The position numbers were made by a program, and so were the translations under genes. Source: Desmodus rotundus (Eukaryota; Chordata; Mammalia; Chiroptera; Phyllostomidae). From it: a stretch of DNA of 64,000 bases. Shown one piece after another: positions 1-11,929 of the stretch (position 1 is the first letter of the stretch; each line of letters opens with the position of its first letter). Location: NCBI RefSeq assembly GCF_022682495.2, contig NC_071387.1, positions 198,936,143 to 199,000,142 on the forward strand, read 5' to 3'. Under the pieces are notes generated by a model. It saw only the letters and a program-made list of their open reading frames with translations. It was not told the origin of the DNA and searched no databases.

Positions 1-447
1 AAGGGAAGGCCATTCCTAGATGAGGGAAAAAGGGTCTCCATGGGAAAGAAAAGGAAGTTTAAGAAATACAAGAGCTGAAAACTCAGTTTAATAACCCAAC
101 CTCGTTTTGGCCCCAAAGGGAAAATGAGACAAAACTGAACAGAGGAATATCCTCTCCCCCCCACTCCAGAGTGTCCCCTCCCATACATCCGAAGACTTCC
201 TGACAAATTCCCCTCCGTTCTTCTCTCAATGAGGAACATGTGACTGCTAGCTTAAGGTACTGTGCTTCTCTGGGAATTATACAACGTGATGAGCATGTTA
301 GCAGTGTCTTATACTCAGGACACAAACTGCAACCTTGATGCTTAAGTTGTTAATGAATTCAAACATTTACTGAATTTTTATTATTTTACAGTGAAGAAAG
401 AAGAACTTAGGAAGTTGGTGGAGGAAGAGAAAAACTTTCTATCACCA
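1..447. other. Intergenic, nothing recognised
   Basis: The sequence is AT-rich and apparently single copy. The 80-codon open frame on the minus strand resembles no family I know and has no supporting signals. It ends at the left edge of a mariner remnant. Confidence 0.5.
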
Positions 448-1210
448 CACATACATAGATTTTTGTCCAGCTATTGTTAATATAATGAGAATGGTTCACA
501 TGACATCGATGTAACCTGGCAGCCAAGGAGAGTGGACTGGAATGCGCATATGTAAACAATGATGACTTCATTGTACTAGTCAGTGGGGGCAGTACACCCC
601 ACTGAGTGAGCATGTGTACTGTGTGGCTGTCACATTCAAAATGTCTGAGTGAGTGGAGAAACAAATCTGTATTGAATTTTGCGTTAAGCTTGAACATTCC
701 TCCATGGAAACTGTTTGGATGATTCAGAAGACTTTCAGGGACGATGCAATGAGTGCAGCACAAATAAATGTGTGGCACAAACGCTTCAAAGAGGGTCGAG
801 AATCTGTTAGAAAGTGATCCATGCTCTGGAAGGCCTGCAGAGTTTTATGGCAAAACATCAAATCATCCGGGTGACTCAGCCCCCTTACAGCCCAGATTTG
901 GTGCCCTGTGACTTCTGGCTTTTCCCAGAAGTAAAATCACCTTTCAAAGATAATAGATTTCAGACTGTCAATGAGATTCAGGAAAATACGATGGAGCAGC
1001 TAGCTGATGGTGATTCCAACAAAGGATTTTGCAGAGTGTTTTGAACAGTGGAAGAAATGCTGGGAGAACTGTGGGAAGTCCTAAGGTACCTACTCTGAAG
1101 GGGACTGAGGCATCATTTTCCTATATATGCTGTTTCTTGTGTCTTGTATCTTCATCAATAAATGTTTCTATTTTTCATAGTATGTGGCTGGATACTTTCT
1201 GGACAGACCA
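448..1210 (+). mobile_element. Mariner-type DNA transposon, internally deleted copy A
   Basis: This is a cut-and-paste transposon remnant. The right end reads GGATACTTTCTGGACAGACC (about 1190-1209) and the left end reads GATTTTTGTCCAGCTATTGT near 458-477. These match the inverted termini of a second copy at 28501-29171, which lies in the opposite orientation. Internal DNA is also shared, for example the segment around CAGTCAGTGGGGGC upstream of the transposase start. The middle of the transposase gene is missing, so the element is about 0.75 kb rather than the 1.3 kb usual for mariners. The left terminus is more decayed than the right. Confidence 0.85.
641..1150 (+). pseudogene. Mariner transposase remnant (N- and C-terminal parts)
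   Basis: A full mariner transposase binds the terminal repeats and catalyses excision and insertion with a DDD triad. This copy is dead. From ATG at 641 the frame reads M-S-E-stop-V-E-K-Q, followed by a recognisable N-terminal DNA-binding region with INVWHKRFKEGRESVR. A one-base shift then leads into what should be SDPCSGRPA near 818-840. The sequence next jumps to a C-terminal part with KHQIIRVTQ and SPDLVPCDFWLF (about 850-930), the latter carrying the last catalytic aspartate region. The first two catalytic acidic residues lie in the deleted centre. The TGA at codon 4 is also present in the second copy at 28501-29171, so both may derive from one non-autonomous ancestor, or the true start lies elsewhere. 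Loss of function is clear; the subfamily is not. Confidence 0.85.
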
Positions 1211-1216
1211 ATAGAT

Positions 1217-1400
1217 TTATATATATGATATATTATTTATATATTATTTACATAAATATAAATATGTTTATATTTTAAGCATATTTTATATTTTAAATAT
1301 AAATAACTATATTTATAATATAAATATAATATAAAATATAATTAACTTTATATAGATCCATGTATATAAATATATATATATTTATATTTATATTTATTTA
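1217..1400. repeat. AT-rich low-complexity tract
   Basis: This is a run of TATATTTATA-like words, almost without G or C, directly after the mariner right end. It was probably expanded by slippage. Confidence 0.85.
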
Positions 1401-1504
1401 CCCTACGACTCCTTTGGTGAATTGACCACAGCTTGCTGGGCCAACTACTTTGTGCCATGCAGGGAGTTCTAATTCCCGAGATACATGGCAAAAATTGATT
1501 TAAA

Positions 1505-1765
1505 TGATGGTGGTTAAGAGTGCAGGCACTAGTGTCAACTGTCTGGATTGGAATCTCCACGACTTTCCAATTATGTAACCTTGGGAAAGTGACCTAATCT
1601 CCCTGTGCTTCAGCTGCCACCTCTTTGAGATGGAGCGTAAGAGTGGTGCCTACCTCACAGGGTTGTTGGGGTGGGGTGAGGAAGATAACCCATTTAAAGA
1701 GCTTAGACATCCCTGGTATATAATAGGCACGCAAGAAATATTAGCTAATATCATTTTGTTTGTCT
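1505..1765 (+). repeat. MIR SINE
   Basis: This is an ancient tRNA-derived SINE. It contains the sense core words TTGGGAAAGTGACCTAATCT, CTGTGCTTCAGC, TGCCTACCTCACAGGGTTGT and a tail resembling the MIR 3' end (ATAATAGGCACGCAAGAAAT). Confidence 0.85.
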
Positions 1766-1904
1766 TTGGAATATCCAGCTGCCCTTTGTCTCATCTTCCA
1801 AATCCTCTCCCCCTTCATACATCTGGTACTCAAGTGATTTACTCTTCTTGCCAATCTCCATCAAGAAAAGTTGCTTTTACAATGCATTTAAGGTACAATG
1901 CATT

Positions 1905-2085
1905 AAAACTAGTGGGGAGAGGGGTCTATAGGAGCTACTATAAAGGACACAAGGACAAAATCAAGGGGGAGGGTAGAGGTGGGGGAGGGAGGTGGGACTG
2001 GCTGGGGTGGGGTGGAGGGAAGGGGAGAAAATGCAGACAATTGTAACTGAATAAAAATAAATTAATTAAAAGAAAAAAATACCTT
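1905..2085 (+). mobile_element. Young bat-type L1, 5'-truncated 3' end
   Basis: The copy holds only the 3' UTR: CTACTATAAAGGACACAAGG, a long G-rich tract, then GTAACTGAATAAAAATAAAT and an A-rich tail. The same order recurs at 8590, 15340 and 30268, so it is a repeated LINE tail. It carries no coding sequence. The G-rich tract could form G-quadruplexes. Confidence 0.8.
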
Positions 2086-2104
2086 AAAAAATAAACAAAA
2101 CTCT

Positions 2105-2158
2105 AATGCCTCACCTGGGGGCATATTAAGTATAAAATGCCTTACCTAGGGGGCATAT
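2105..2158. repeat. Two-copy imperfect direct repeat
   Basis: AATGCCTCACCTGGGGGCAT at 2105 is repeated as AATGCCTTACCTAGGGGGCA at 2136, a spacing of about 31 bases. It is probably a local duplication. Confidence 0.7.
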
Positions 2159-2159
2159 G

Positions 2160-3150
2160 TACCTTACACTTCATCTCTAACTGTGGAATGAGTTGTCTAC
2201 CTGCATATACCAGTAAGTAGTTAGGAAATTATATTGCGGGGGAAGACACTCTTTGCAGCATTCTTGAAATCACAACAGGTAGACAGTTTTCTAGTTGAGG
2301 GTCAGTACAGCTCCAGTTTGAGTCATCATTGGAGAGTCAGTAGAGTATTTCAAACTGCAGTAAAAGAGATCACTAAACTACGACATCATCTCTGTGATTC
2401 CAGCACGGCTACCGACAGTTGGATGTTGTAAGATATGCCTTGACCTACCTGTGCATAGATTTTTCCTTTACTTAATTGCTTTTCCAGAGTGACAGAAAGA
2501 GCCAAAAGGTTGGCAGCTATGACACCTGCCTTGCATTTGTAAATTCCAATAACAGCGTAAGACAGTGTCTCACTCTTCACCAGACTTGGCAAGGGCCTGA
2601 GCAAATACCAGGGATGTTTTCACACACATATGCCCTGGGCTCCCAGCACCCGGCTCTACTTCATTACAAGGAAAACCCTATTCTTCAGAGAAGGGTGCCC
2701 GCCACATCTTGAAGGACGAGGTAAACATTTTTTTGAACCACCAAGTTAAATTTAACCTATGTTACATATACAGATGACACACTTACTTTTCACATGGGCT
2801 GCCAACTGTTATTTCAATTTGAGTCTTTTCAGAAATACTAGAGGAAAGAGTCCAAATGTATTTTATCAGAACAGTACATAAAAATTAAATTTCAGAATCA
2901 TCCTTCCAAGAGGAAAATAATTATTACAGAAATAGTAAAGACCCTGACTCTTTTGAAAAAAAATATAATTACAGTGTAATAAAATCTCACAACCTTCTCA
3001 CTAGCTTTAGGCCTAACAAATACAACTCAGTTTTGATGATAAAGCTTCGTTATAGCTTGGCTTTCTAGCTGCAATTTCAAAACTGGCTCAAATATCCACT
3101 TAAGGGCAATATGCAATATTACAGAGAATTCATTTAATAACAAGAAAAGA
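2160..3150. other. Intergenic, no gene seen
   Basis: The stretch is mixed, mostly AT-rich sequence. Open frames of 65-78 codons on both strands overlap each other and match nothing recognisable. Confidence 0.5.
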
Positions 3151-3154
3151 TTAT

Positions 3155-3205
3155 GGGGGCATATGGGGAAAACTGTAATTGAACAACAATAAAAAAATTA
3201 AAAAA
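3155..3205 (+). mobile_element. Very short L1 3' tail
   Basis: The sequence ATATGGGGAAAACTGTAATT followed by GAACAACAATAAAAAAATTA equals the last bases of the bat-type L1 tails elsewhere in the window. This is an extreme 5' truncation. Confidence 0.7.
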
Positions 3206-3539
3206 AGTAATTCTCAACATCAATAAAAGAAGGACCTCATATGAAAAGGAAGGTGAACAAAATAAATATTGTTCTAGAAAGAGCAAGATTTGCTTCTGAA
3301 AATCTTATTGAGAGTCTTGTAACCACAAATTCCCATTATTACGTATTTTTTAGGTTTAACCTAAATAGTCCTGCATGGCCTACAGGATGAAAACCCTTCA
3401 CAGTGCAGACGCGGCTTACCTCCCAACCCACCCTTCAGCCATTCACTCTCTGCCTTCTTGCGCGTAAAACTTCAGCCATGCTGGACAACTGGCAGTTCCT
3501 CAAACAGGCCACGCCCTTGGGCTTTTTCTCATGACTTTT

Positions 3540-3865
3540 TTCTGTCTAGAAGTCTTATCCTCATTTTGACTACCTGGTGAACTTGTATTCATCACACATT
3601 TTTATTAAAATATTATTTCCTCAATGTATATCAGGGGATGAGACTAACTTTACTCTTTAAGCATCTCACAGCATTGTGTACAGCATTTTATTACAATGGC
3701 TCTGATACTGTGTTGTAATTGTTGCTTCTGTGTGTATCTTGCAACTAGACTGTAAGTGACCTGAGTACCAGGGCCATATCCTTTCATCTTTACATTTTCT
3801 AACACTTGGTATCATATCTCACATATACCAGGTACATAACTGATATTTGTTAAATGAACTTTAGA
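3540..3865 (+). repeat. L2 LINE, 3' end
   Basis: The copy contains the L2 signature ACTAGACTGTAAGTGACCTG, a decayed 'GGCAGGGAC' box (CAGGGCCATATC), and an end resembling 'TGCTCAATAAATATTTGTTGAATGAA' (GATATTTGTTAAATGAAC). Confidence 0.8.
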
Positions 3866-3869
3866 GTTC

Positions 3870-5455
3870 TCATCAACCATATTTTGTCATGTATTAGGTG
3901 TGTTTATTATTTACATTTAAAAAGAATTATGAAGGGTCTGGGATTTTACCCTACTTATAAGGTCATAAGTTCACCCACCAGTCTCATAGATGCTGGTGGA
4001 AGAAGACAGGACCCCAGGACAGAGAAGAAGGACAGATTTACTCACAGCAATGGCAGTAGCCAGGGAACCAGCATTTTTGCAGTGGTTTCCCTTGCTTCAA
4101 GTCCCACAGAGGCAACACAAACAGGCCCAGGTGGATGCCCATGGATTGCATGAGAAGATGGAAACCTGACCTCAGGAAAGCCAAACCTTTTCTATTGGAA
4201 AGTAAACATGCCTGCCCTTTGCTCCAGAGTATGACACATGCCTCCCCAAGGCTACTCACTATGCAAACATTTTTGAAGAGAGAGTCTAGAACAAAAGAAG
4301 TCAGTTCTGCTTGCAAGATGTGCAGAAATATAACAGACGCAAGGAGAATTGTCCCCCAGAAACATTTATAAAAAAGAAAAACGTACTTCTAGGGACAGGA
4401 TTCATTTAATTTCACTTAAAACTCAGAGGGAATCTCCTACAACATTGTGAGAATGTTGCAACTTAAATAAATTCATCAATGTACATCACTTTTTGTATCT
4501 CCCAATAATTACTTCGGACGAGTCTAGATTCTACTATAACTGTGGAAGAGATATTTACAGCTCCCTTAATATCCGCATGCTTCCATATTTCCCAGCACCA
4601 TTGCAATTAGGTGGGCAAGCTTCTTTAACACTTTAATGCTTCTAAGAACAAACGAGAGGGCATGAGTTCGCCACTCCCTCACCTGTTTGCTATCGGAACC
4701 GTGGGGGCACCAACAGTGCAGTCGCTGCTTGTCACTCTAATGTCTGTTGGCGTGGGACTCGGAGTGAGTACGTGGATCCGAGCTCCTCTGCGGATCAGTG
4801 CTGGACATGTACCTCAGTGAGAAGTAACATTTTGTGTTAAGCCACTGAGACTTCAGTGTTAATCTGTTTTCACAATGTAGCATAGTGCCTCCCAAATAAT
4901 ATATCAGCTCTTTATCTTATGAGTGAAAGTATTTGAAAAACAAAGATTTTATTATTTTGAATTAATTCTAATAGACCATCCATTGATAGAATTAAATAAG
5001 CTTCCACTGAGCTATAAAAATTCTAATGAAATATAATTAACTTGTTTAAAACTATGGCCGCTTCTTTAGCAGACATCTTCCTTCAGTAAGAAGCCATCAG
5101 CACCAGTCTACAGGAGGTAGGAGAGGCTGTTGAAGACAGGACATCGTGAACATCAGTCACTCATAGGGTTGCCAGGAGGCAAAGCTGACTCAGCAGCACG
5201 TAAAAACGACGACTTTGAATAGTTGTTAACTCTGTAAAAGGTGTTGAAATGCCTAAGAAAAATGTTTCCCGGTACTACAAGAATTCTAACGTGAAATAAT
5301 GAACAGTCTTCCTTTCCATTTGGTGAACAAACTACACAGGTAAAGCTCTCTGTTCTGAATCTATTCATAAACATGCCATTCAATTTTCATTCTTTCATGC
5401 ACCAGGCCCCTCAATTAAGAAATTATTCTGTATGTTTATAAAATAAGGACCCATT
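3870..5455. other. Intergenic; possible LTR scrap near 4830
   Basis: I see no gene. Around 4830-4900 the phrase TGTGTTAAGCCACTGAGACT resembles the 3' end of old mammalian LTR-type repeats, but it is too short to assign. A small GC-richer patch with several CpGs lies at 4670-4800. The overlapping open frames at 4038-4371 run on opposite strands and look like chance. Confidence 0.4.
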
Positions 5456-5459
5456 AGTT

Positions 5460-6060
5460 TTTACCAGGAATGGATGTTGGAATTTGTGAAATGTATTCTC
5501 TGCATTTACTCAGATGATCATATAATTTTTATTTTTAAAATGTTAATGTGTTAAATTATACTTTATAATTTTCTTAACCAGTCTTACATTTCTGGGATAA
5601 ATCTCTCTTGATTACGATGTGTTAACTTCTCAATATATTATTGGGATCCATTTGCTAAAACTTAAAAAACTTTGCATCTATGTTAATGAGAGATGTTTGA
5701 ACTTTTCTCACAATACCTTTGATGTTACTCCACTGTCTTCTGGCTTGCATTGTTTCCCATGTGAAATCTGTTGTAATTCTCACCCTTGTTCTTTAGTATA
5801 TAATGTGTCTCTTTTCCTCTAGCTGTTTTTGAGATTTTCTCTTTGTCACTGGCTTTAAGCAATTTGATCATAATGTCCTATGTTGTTCTTTTTTCCTGCT
5901 TGGGTTTTGTTGAGTTTGTTTCTGTGGCTCTGGTTTTCATCAAATTTGGAAAAATTTCCTCCATTAGTTCTTAAAATATTTTTTTCTGTAATCCTTTCTA
6001 CTTATTGTCTTCTAGGACTCCCATTACACATACTCAGGAAGTAGGAGGAAGTGGAATTAG
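5460..6060 (-). mobile_element. Ancient L1 fragment (antisense)
   Basis: The phrases TATTGGGATCCATTTGCTAA, CACTGTCTTCTGGCTTGCAT and TTCATCAAATTTGGAAAAAT are antisense L1M sequence. The two halves come from non-adjacent parts of an L1 and join near 5700, implying deletion or rearrangement. Confidence 0.7.
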
Positions 6061-6064
6061 TGTG

Positions 6065-6960
6065 CAACGGAAATCTGCCATGAATATTCCAAATCAAACA
6101 ACAGATCCTCTTCTACCCTTTGCACTGGCTTAACCTTATTTAATTCTATAGTTCACAATAGACACTTGCAATCATATTTGTTTTTCAAATAATACAAGGT
6201 ATAAGTAAATATTTCCACTTTTCCTTGTTTAGGAGACCATATATCAGAACCATAGCTATTTCAGTATTAGTGTTCATGAACTATTGTTGTCTAACTGCTT
6301 GGATCTCTAATTTCAGATGTTCACTTGCCTAAGCAAATAGCACTTCCCTCTACATGGGCAGAGTGTACTGTTAGCTTCTTGAGTACTTCCCTAAAATAAC
6401 TACTCCATTCCCACGTGAAGTTACAATACAGTGGGATGTGTGAAATAACAGCATTAGAACTAGCAAGTGGAAGAAATACAAAGGAGGGAGCAATGAGCTC
6501 AGTCACAGATGAAAGGAGGTTACAGACGGCTATAAACAAAAGGGAAGTCCTGGGTAGGAGTCTGAAGGATGCTTTCCAGGTGGGTAAGAAGGGAAAGAAT
6601 ACATTAGACAGAGTCATAGAAGCGTAAGAGAGCCTGCTATAATGGGGTCACTGAGAGCCTTCCAGTAACCCCATTGTAGCGCCTGCCATTGTGTATGTGG
6701 AAGAACAGTGGGCGGAGTACGGAGGAGATTCAGGTTGGAAAGGATGATGCTTTGTGTGCCATGAGGGGAGTTTAAATATAACCAGAAAACATATTTGCAT
6801 TTCAAAACAAATTCTTCTGGTAGCTATGCAGAGTAGGGAAATAGTAGAGGTTAGGAGATTTGTGGAGAAAACTAATCCAGGAAGAATATAATGAAATCCT
6901 AGATTAATGGAGCAAAGAGAAATAAGATAGGACAGATTTAGGAGATAATTGGCTAATTTT
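6065..6960. other. Intergenic, possible very old repeat
   Basis: Purine-rich sequence at 6470-6910 has the feel of an old interspersed repeat but cannot be assigned. The 98-codon minus and 70-codon plus frames overlap each other and lack recognisable content. Confidence 0.4.
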
Positions 6961-6964
6961 TTTA

Positions 6965-7135
6965 TTACTTACTGTATGCTAAGCACTGATCTAGAGGTCT
7001 GACATGTATTAACACATTCCTTTCCTGATATCACCCCCATAAAGTAGGTATGAAGCTACACATAAAGAATCTGAGGTCACATAAGGGTGTAACCAGAATT
7101 CAAACACAGCTATTCTGATGCCATGGCCCATATTT
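6965..7135 (-). repeat. MIR SINE (antisense)
   Basis: The sequence follows MIR on the minus strand: TTAACACATTCCTTTCCTGA, then CCCATAAAGTAGGTATGAAG, an 'ATCTGAGGTCACATAAG' box, and ACCAGAATTCAAACACAGCT near the end. Confidence 0.75.
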
Positions 7136-7139
7136 TTGA

Positions 7140-8150
7140 CCTTAGGAAGCACAATCAACAGAACTTGGGAACTTGATGCAAGAACAATGGAGATTCTTAT
7201 CAGCACCCAGTGAGTACTGAATAAAAGGTAATGAATGAAGAAATAACCAGGTCTTCACCAAGCAGAGTGTCATTTCTTGCATTGATTTCTATAGAAAATG
7301 TCAAATCTTATAAAACGTTTGTTTTGCATTATTTAAAAAGTTTTTGAACAGAACACAGAGCTAGAGTGAACAGTAAGCTAATTCTGCATACCCTCTCATG
7401 CTTCAGGACATGGGTCCGTCGGCCGTCCCGGAACACACATACACTCACGAGCTTTCCTTGGTGAAAGGGATAAAAAAAATCACCCTCTCCCTTACTCTCT
7501 ACTTTTTCTTGTTAGCTCTGACCAACATGTGGCTTCTCTAATTATTAAATAGACCTAACAGTTGGGCTGATTATCCAGGAAAGTGTGGGCTCTTCACAGA
7601 CAGGGCTGAAGTTGGCTGACAACATCACCTACTGGTCCTTCAGCACAAGGGGTAGTATTCATTTCTAGCCTCTAGCAGCACATTCACAAGTTGGCCCCAT
7701 AATTAACTAAATAGGCCCCTTCATTTAGGAGTGCCCCAGTCCTGGAGTCTCATTCCTGTCAGAGAGTCATCTCTTCTAGCCTATTTACTGGGAAGAGAAG
7801 GACTATTTATAAAGGTAAACTTATCTTTGACGTGAATCAGCACATTAACATGCATTTGAACTTAGCATCAATGGACCACATTCTAGCCTCTCAGCCTCCA
7901 CTGGCCCTGAAAAGATAGCCACGCCCATACCATTTCATTTGCATTCTGTCAGGCACTCCATTACCTGCTGCAGGCAGTGGGGGAGCCAGCTGCTGAGGGG
8001 ACATTCCAGCTGGCTCCCGAATTTTCTCACCAAGCAATATGCTGAGTCAGCTCTAAGACTACATAGGTACATTCTCAAGAAAAAGCCCAAGTATACGTTG
8101 AGACTTTGATAATACAAGAATGCCCCCTTTCCCTCTGTGTATTGTGTTAT
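7140..8150. other. Intergenic, no gene seen
   Basis: The stretch is apparently single copy. The minus-strand open frame at 7935-8234 runs through the adjacent TG microsatellite and encodes an HT-dipeptide run there, so it is not a credible protein. Confidence 0.5.
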
Positions 8151-8151
8151 G

Positions 8152-8153
<2 letters not shown>

Positions 8154-8184
<31 letters not shown>
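8154..8184. repeat. (TG)n microsatellite
   Basis: An almost perfect TG dinucleotide run of about 30 bases. Confidence 0.97.
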
Positions 8185-8185
<1 letters not shown>

Positions 8186-8373
8186 GCGAGGATAGGTTAA
8201 CTCTCAATAGAGGCGTGGGAGAACATTCTTTCATATCCTAAGCTTGTGGATTTAATTTAGTCCAGTTAATGAAATATTTGTTGATTGTCTGCTAGATACC
8301 AGGTATTGTGCTATGCAGTGGTAATACCAAGAAAACTAACATTTGTTTTCTGCTCTTAACATACTCACCATCA

Positions 8374-8711
8374 GTGTCCTTTATAATTGTTCCTGTAAAC
8401 CCTTCCCCCTTCCCCCATTATCCCCTCCCTGTCCCTCTGGTCACTGTCAGCCTGTTCTCAATTTCAGTGTCTTTGGTTATATTTTGCTTGCTTGTTTGTT
8501 TTGTTGATTAGGTTCCAGTTAAAGGTGAGATCATATGGTATTTGTCTTTCACCGCCTGGCTTACTTCACTTAGCATAATGCTCTCTAGGACACATGGACA
8601 ATAACAAGGAGGGGTGGAAACAGGGGAAGGAGGTGAGGAGGGCTCGGGTGGTAGGGAGGGGTGGGGAGAAAAGGCAGAAAACTGTACGTGAACAACAATT
8701 AAAAAAAAAAG
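8374..8711 (+). mobile_element. Young L1 insertion with 5' inversion (twin priming)
   Basis: The insertion has two parts. Bases 8590-8711 are the L1 3' end in sense: ACACATGGACAATAACAAGG, a G-rich tract, GTGAACAACAATTAAAAAAA and a pure A tail. Bases 8374-8589 are the adjoining upstream L1 segment in reverse orientation; read on the minus strand they end in TTATAAAGGACAC, which abuts ACATGGACAA in the L1 consensus. The whole insert is flanked by an identical 13-base direct repeat, ATACTCACCATCA, at 8361-8373 and 8712-8724. An inverted 5' part, direct 3' part, A tail and target-site duplication are diagnostic of twin-primed L1 reverse transcription. The perfect duplication suggests a fairly recent event. 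Confidence 0.93.
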
Positions 8712-8724
8712 ATACTCACCATCA

Positions 8725-9065
8725 ACCCAGCAATTAGAGTTCTGGGTACATATCTGAAGAAAGCAAAATCACTATGTCAAAAAATATCTGTACTGCATAT
8801 TCATTTCAGCATTATTAAAACAACCAAGACATGGAAACAACCCAAGCAGATGAATGGATAAAGAAAAGGAAATATGTTTTTATACACACATTCGCACACA
8901 CACACTCACACACACATAGGAATATTACTCAGCCATAAAAAGAAGAAAATCTTACTGTTTGCAGCATGGATGGACCTTGAAGACATGATACTACATGAAA
9001 CAAGTCAGACGAAGACAAGTACTGTCTGTGTGTCTCACTTATAGGGGAATCGTAAAAAAACCACA
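8725..9065 (+). mobile_element. Ancient L1, 3' part of ORF2 and 3' UTR
   Basis: The sense L1M words ACCCAGCAATTAGAGTTCTG, ACATGGAAACAACCCAAGCA, AATATTACTCAGCCATAAAA and ATGGATGGACCTTGAAGACA occur in the normal order. A CA-rich stretch at 8883-8916 has expanded inside it. The reading frame is broken. Confidence 0.88.
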
Positions 9066-9439
9066 CTCATTGTTTATTCTGGGGCTCAGTTGTCCCAGAA
9101 TTGGCCAGAGGGAGATCTTCAAACTAATTCCCGTGCTCTTCTGATATGTTTCCACAACCAGTTAAGCACTTCCTTGCTTGCTGGCACACATATGAAAAAA
9201 GATATTCTAATCTCAACTTGAACTTTTGCTACACTAGCTCTGGAATCAGTCATTTTTCGAAGGATCTCTGGATCTTTTTAGTGAAGAATTATTTTTAGAA
9301 AACATTATCTGGGTCCTAGGGATGCTTATTATTGTTAGAGTGCATTAAGGTCAAGGTCATTTCAGAGAACAGAGATAGGAAATATATAAACAACATGCAT
9401 CTATATCTATTTCAGTATCTATTAATATTATTACATTTT
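9066..9439. other. Intergenic, nothing recognised
   Basis: Single-copy-looking AT-rich sequence between two L1 remnants. Confidence 0.45.
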
Positions 9440-11925
9440 AAAACCATGAGTTCACACTGACACCTCCAATCCCAGTGCAACATCAAAGGTTTCACTCTAT
9501 ACACACCTTCATCGTCCCTTTACATATCTGGAACTGGCTTCTCTAACAAATAGAAACCCGGCTCTCACAACCCACGATATATTTACTAATGTGCTTAATT
9601 TTAGGATACACTTCAAATGTTTCAGAATTGTTAACCTACACACCTGTGGAAAACAAACCTACTAACATAATCAATATTTTTTACATTTCTGTATGTAACT
9701 TTAGGGTATATAATCAAAACACAGTGCTCAAAATTCCTTAAATTAGTTGACCTCCCTGATACTCAGTGTAGTTTTTATTCATTTGCAATGCAGTTAGGCT
9801 CATTTGTTTCTGTGGGTTTCACTTTGGTTTTCCCCCAATCTTGCTGATTTTTTCATTCATTCCTTTCAGAAAGTAGAACATCATCTTGGTACTGCACTGA
9901 AAGTCAGAACTATACAAACAGGTATAATTAGAGAGCTGTGTCTCCCGCAAGCCATACTTCACACACCATTCCTACATCTCCTTTTCTTCCACCTCGCTCC
10001 TAACCACCTCTGGCAATAACTAGCTCCGGCTTTGGTTAATGCTTCCTCTGTTTTGTTTTGCACAAATAAGCCAATATTTATATATTTCTATTTCCTGTTT
10101 TTCTTAAAGAAAGTTTGTAAATGCCAGACACTCTTTTGTATTTTGTTTGTTTTAAATCATGATTCAACAAATCATTCTATATCAGTTTAAAGATCTTGCT
10201 CACTGTTTCCAGCTACATCAGCCCGGTGTATGGAAGTGCCCTAATCTGCTCAACCCCTCGCCTAAACGGGGGCATTAGGTTTTCAATATTTTGTAACTAC
10301 AAAGAATACTGTCGTGAATAACCTTGTGCATGTATGTATTTTGAGTAATCTGTGTACCTTCAGGATAGATTTCTAGAACACGTTGTGTGGGCTGAAAGGT
10401 AAATGCCGAAGTACTTTCGTTAAACACTGACCAATTCCCTTCTCCAGTGACTACCGATTTTCTGTTTGCGGTTGTGCCGCTAGCATCATAGGAGATTGCT
10501 CACCACCCCCTTAACAAACGTGTTGTCATACTTTTTCATTTTACCCGTCTCAAAGGAGAAAAAGTGTATCTCTATGCAGTTTCCAATCTACATTTCTCTA
10601 TTGATAAGTGAGGTCAAATGACTTTCAATTAAGGGCGATTTTTATATCTTTTTTTGCAAGTGGTTCATACCATTAACCCATTTTTCTATCAGGCCTTTGG
10701 TGTTTCTTTCCTCTCAGTTTTTAAGAGTTCTTTACACATTAGGGATGTTAGCCCTTTATCTGGCTGCCTATAGCAAATATTATTCCAGCTTTTCAGTTGC
10801 CTGTTACCATCTGATTTGTCAGTTTTTAAGGGTTCGTTCAACTCCCACATACAGAATATAACTACCAAGAGCTTATTCCTCTTTCCTATATATGTGTACT
10901 TCTCCTTTATCCCCCCATTTTTTATTCACATAATTTCTATATCGCCAGAACATGTAATATTTCCAATTGTACTTCCACTCTTGTGCCTGCCACTATTTTA
11001 GTCTTAGATCTACAATGAAATACGTTAAATGTTCACCACGCACCACACTCCGGAAGTTTACTGTTATCGATTTATCCGGGAAAACCTGTCCTCCTGTAGA
11101 TTATGTTTTCCCATCGTCTAAAGCGCTAGACACAAAACCTTTGGTTCACAATTTTTTTCCGAGTTCTTTGTTTTATTTTGTTCTTACCCTGTTGCTCCAT
11201 TGCTCTGTTATTTTGTAAGCTGTTTTGGAGAAGTCTGACTACTTTTTCCTCCTGTGTATCATATCATTTGATAATTTTGATAGGAAGCCTTAAGAACATT
11301 TTTTTTTCTAGATCTTGAAATCTAAGAGATTACTAGGATATTTCAAAGCTGTCCGTTCCAGGCCCATTTTCTCAGTCACCTCCTAAACCCTTTTACTATG
11401 TAAATTGATATCTTTCTTCATTTGCTTCTAAAACCTGTTCTTGGAGTATAGTTTTAAATATTAGTTGTGTTCCATTGTTTTCTTTATCTGCTTTAAGGAC
11501 TCCAATTAACATATATGTTTTTTCTTCTTTGCCTGTCTTCCGTTTCAACCACTTTCTCCCTGTTCCTTTCACTTCTTTGGGTCACTTTTCATTATCTTTT
11601 CTATTTTCCTACATCAATGTAGCATAAAGTTTTATTTGAGTCTGTTTTCTCAAGTGTCTTGAAATTTAGTCTTCATATCTGTTATTTTCTTTTTCTTATT
11701 TCTTTCTTGAGTATAGTCAATCTCTTGATTTTTTACTAATTCTTGTCCATTTTTGTCTTTAATGTTTTCATATCTGCAAGCGCTTATTTAGGATTTTAAA
11801 TTCGATTTGGAGTTTTTTCTTCTGTTCATGGGGTTTTCTGGTAACAATTTTCATCAAAGGAGATTTTCTGATTATGACTTTGTTGTTTGATAGTAGCCGT
11901 GTACAGATATACTCCGTTTCATTCC
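9440..11925 (-). mobile_element. Long ancient L1M remnant (antisense)
   Basis: Several phrases follow the antisense order of an old L1M element: GTTTCAGAATTGTTAACCTA, CTACAAAGAATACTGTCGTG, a part ending TAAGAGTTCTTTACACATTA followed by GGGATGTTAGCCCTTTATCT, and near 11500 ACTCCAATTAACATATATGT. It is heavily diverged with many stops. Small open frames inside it are by-products. Confidence 0.75.
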
Positions 11926-11929
11926 TTTT

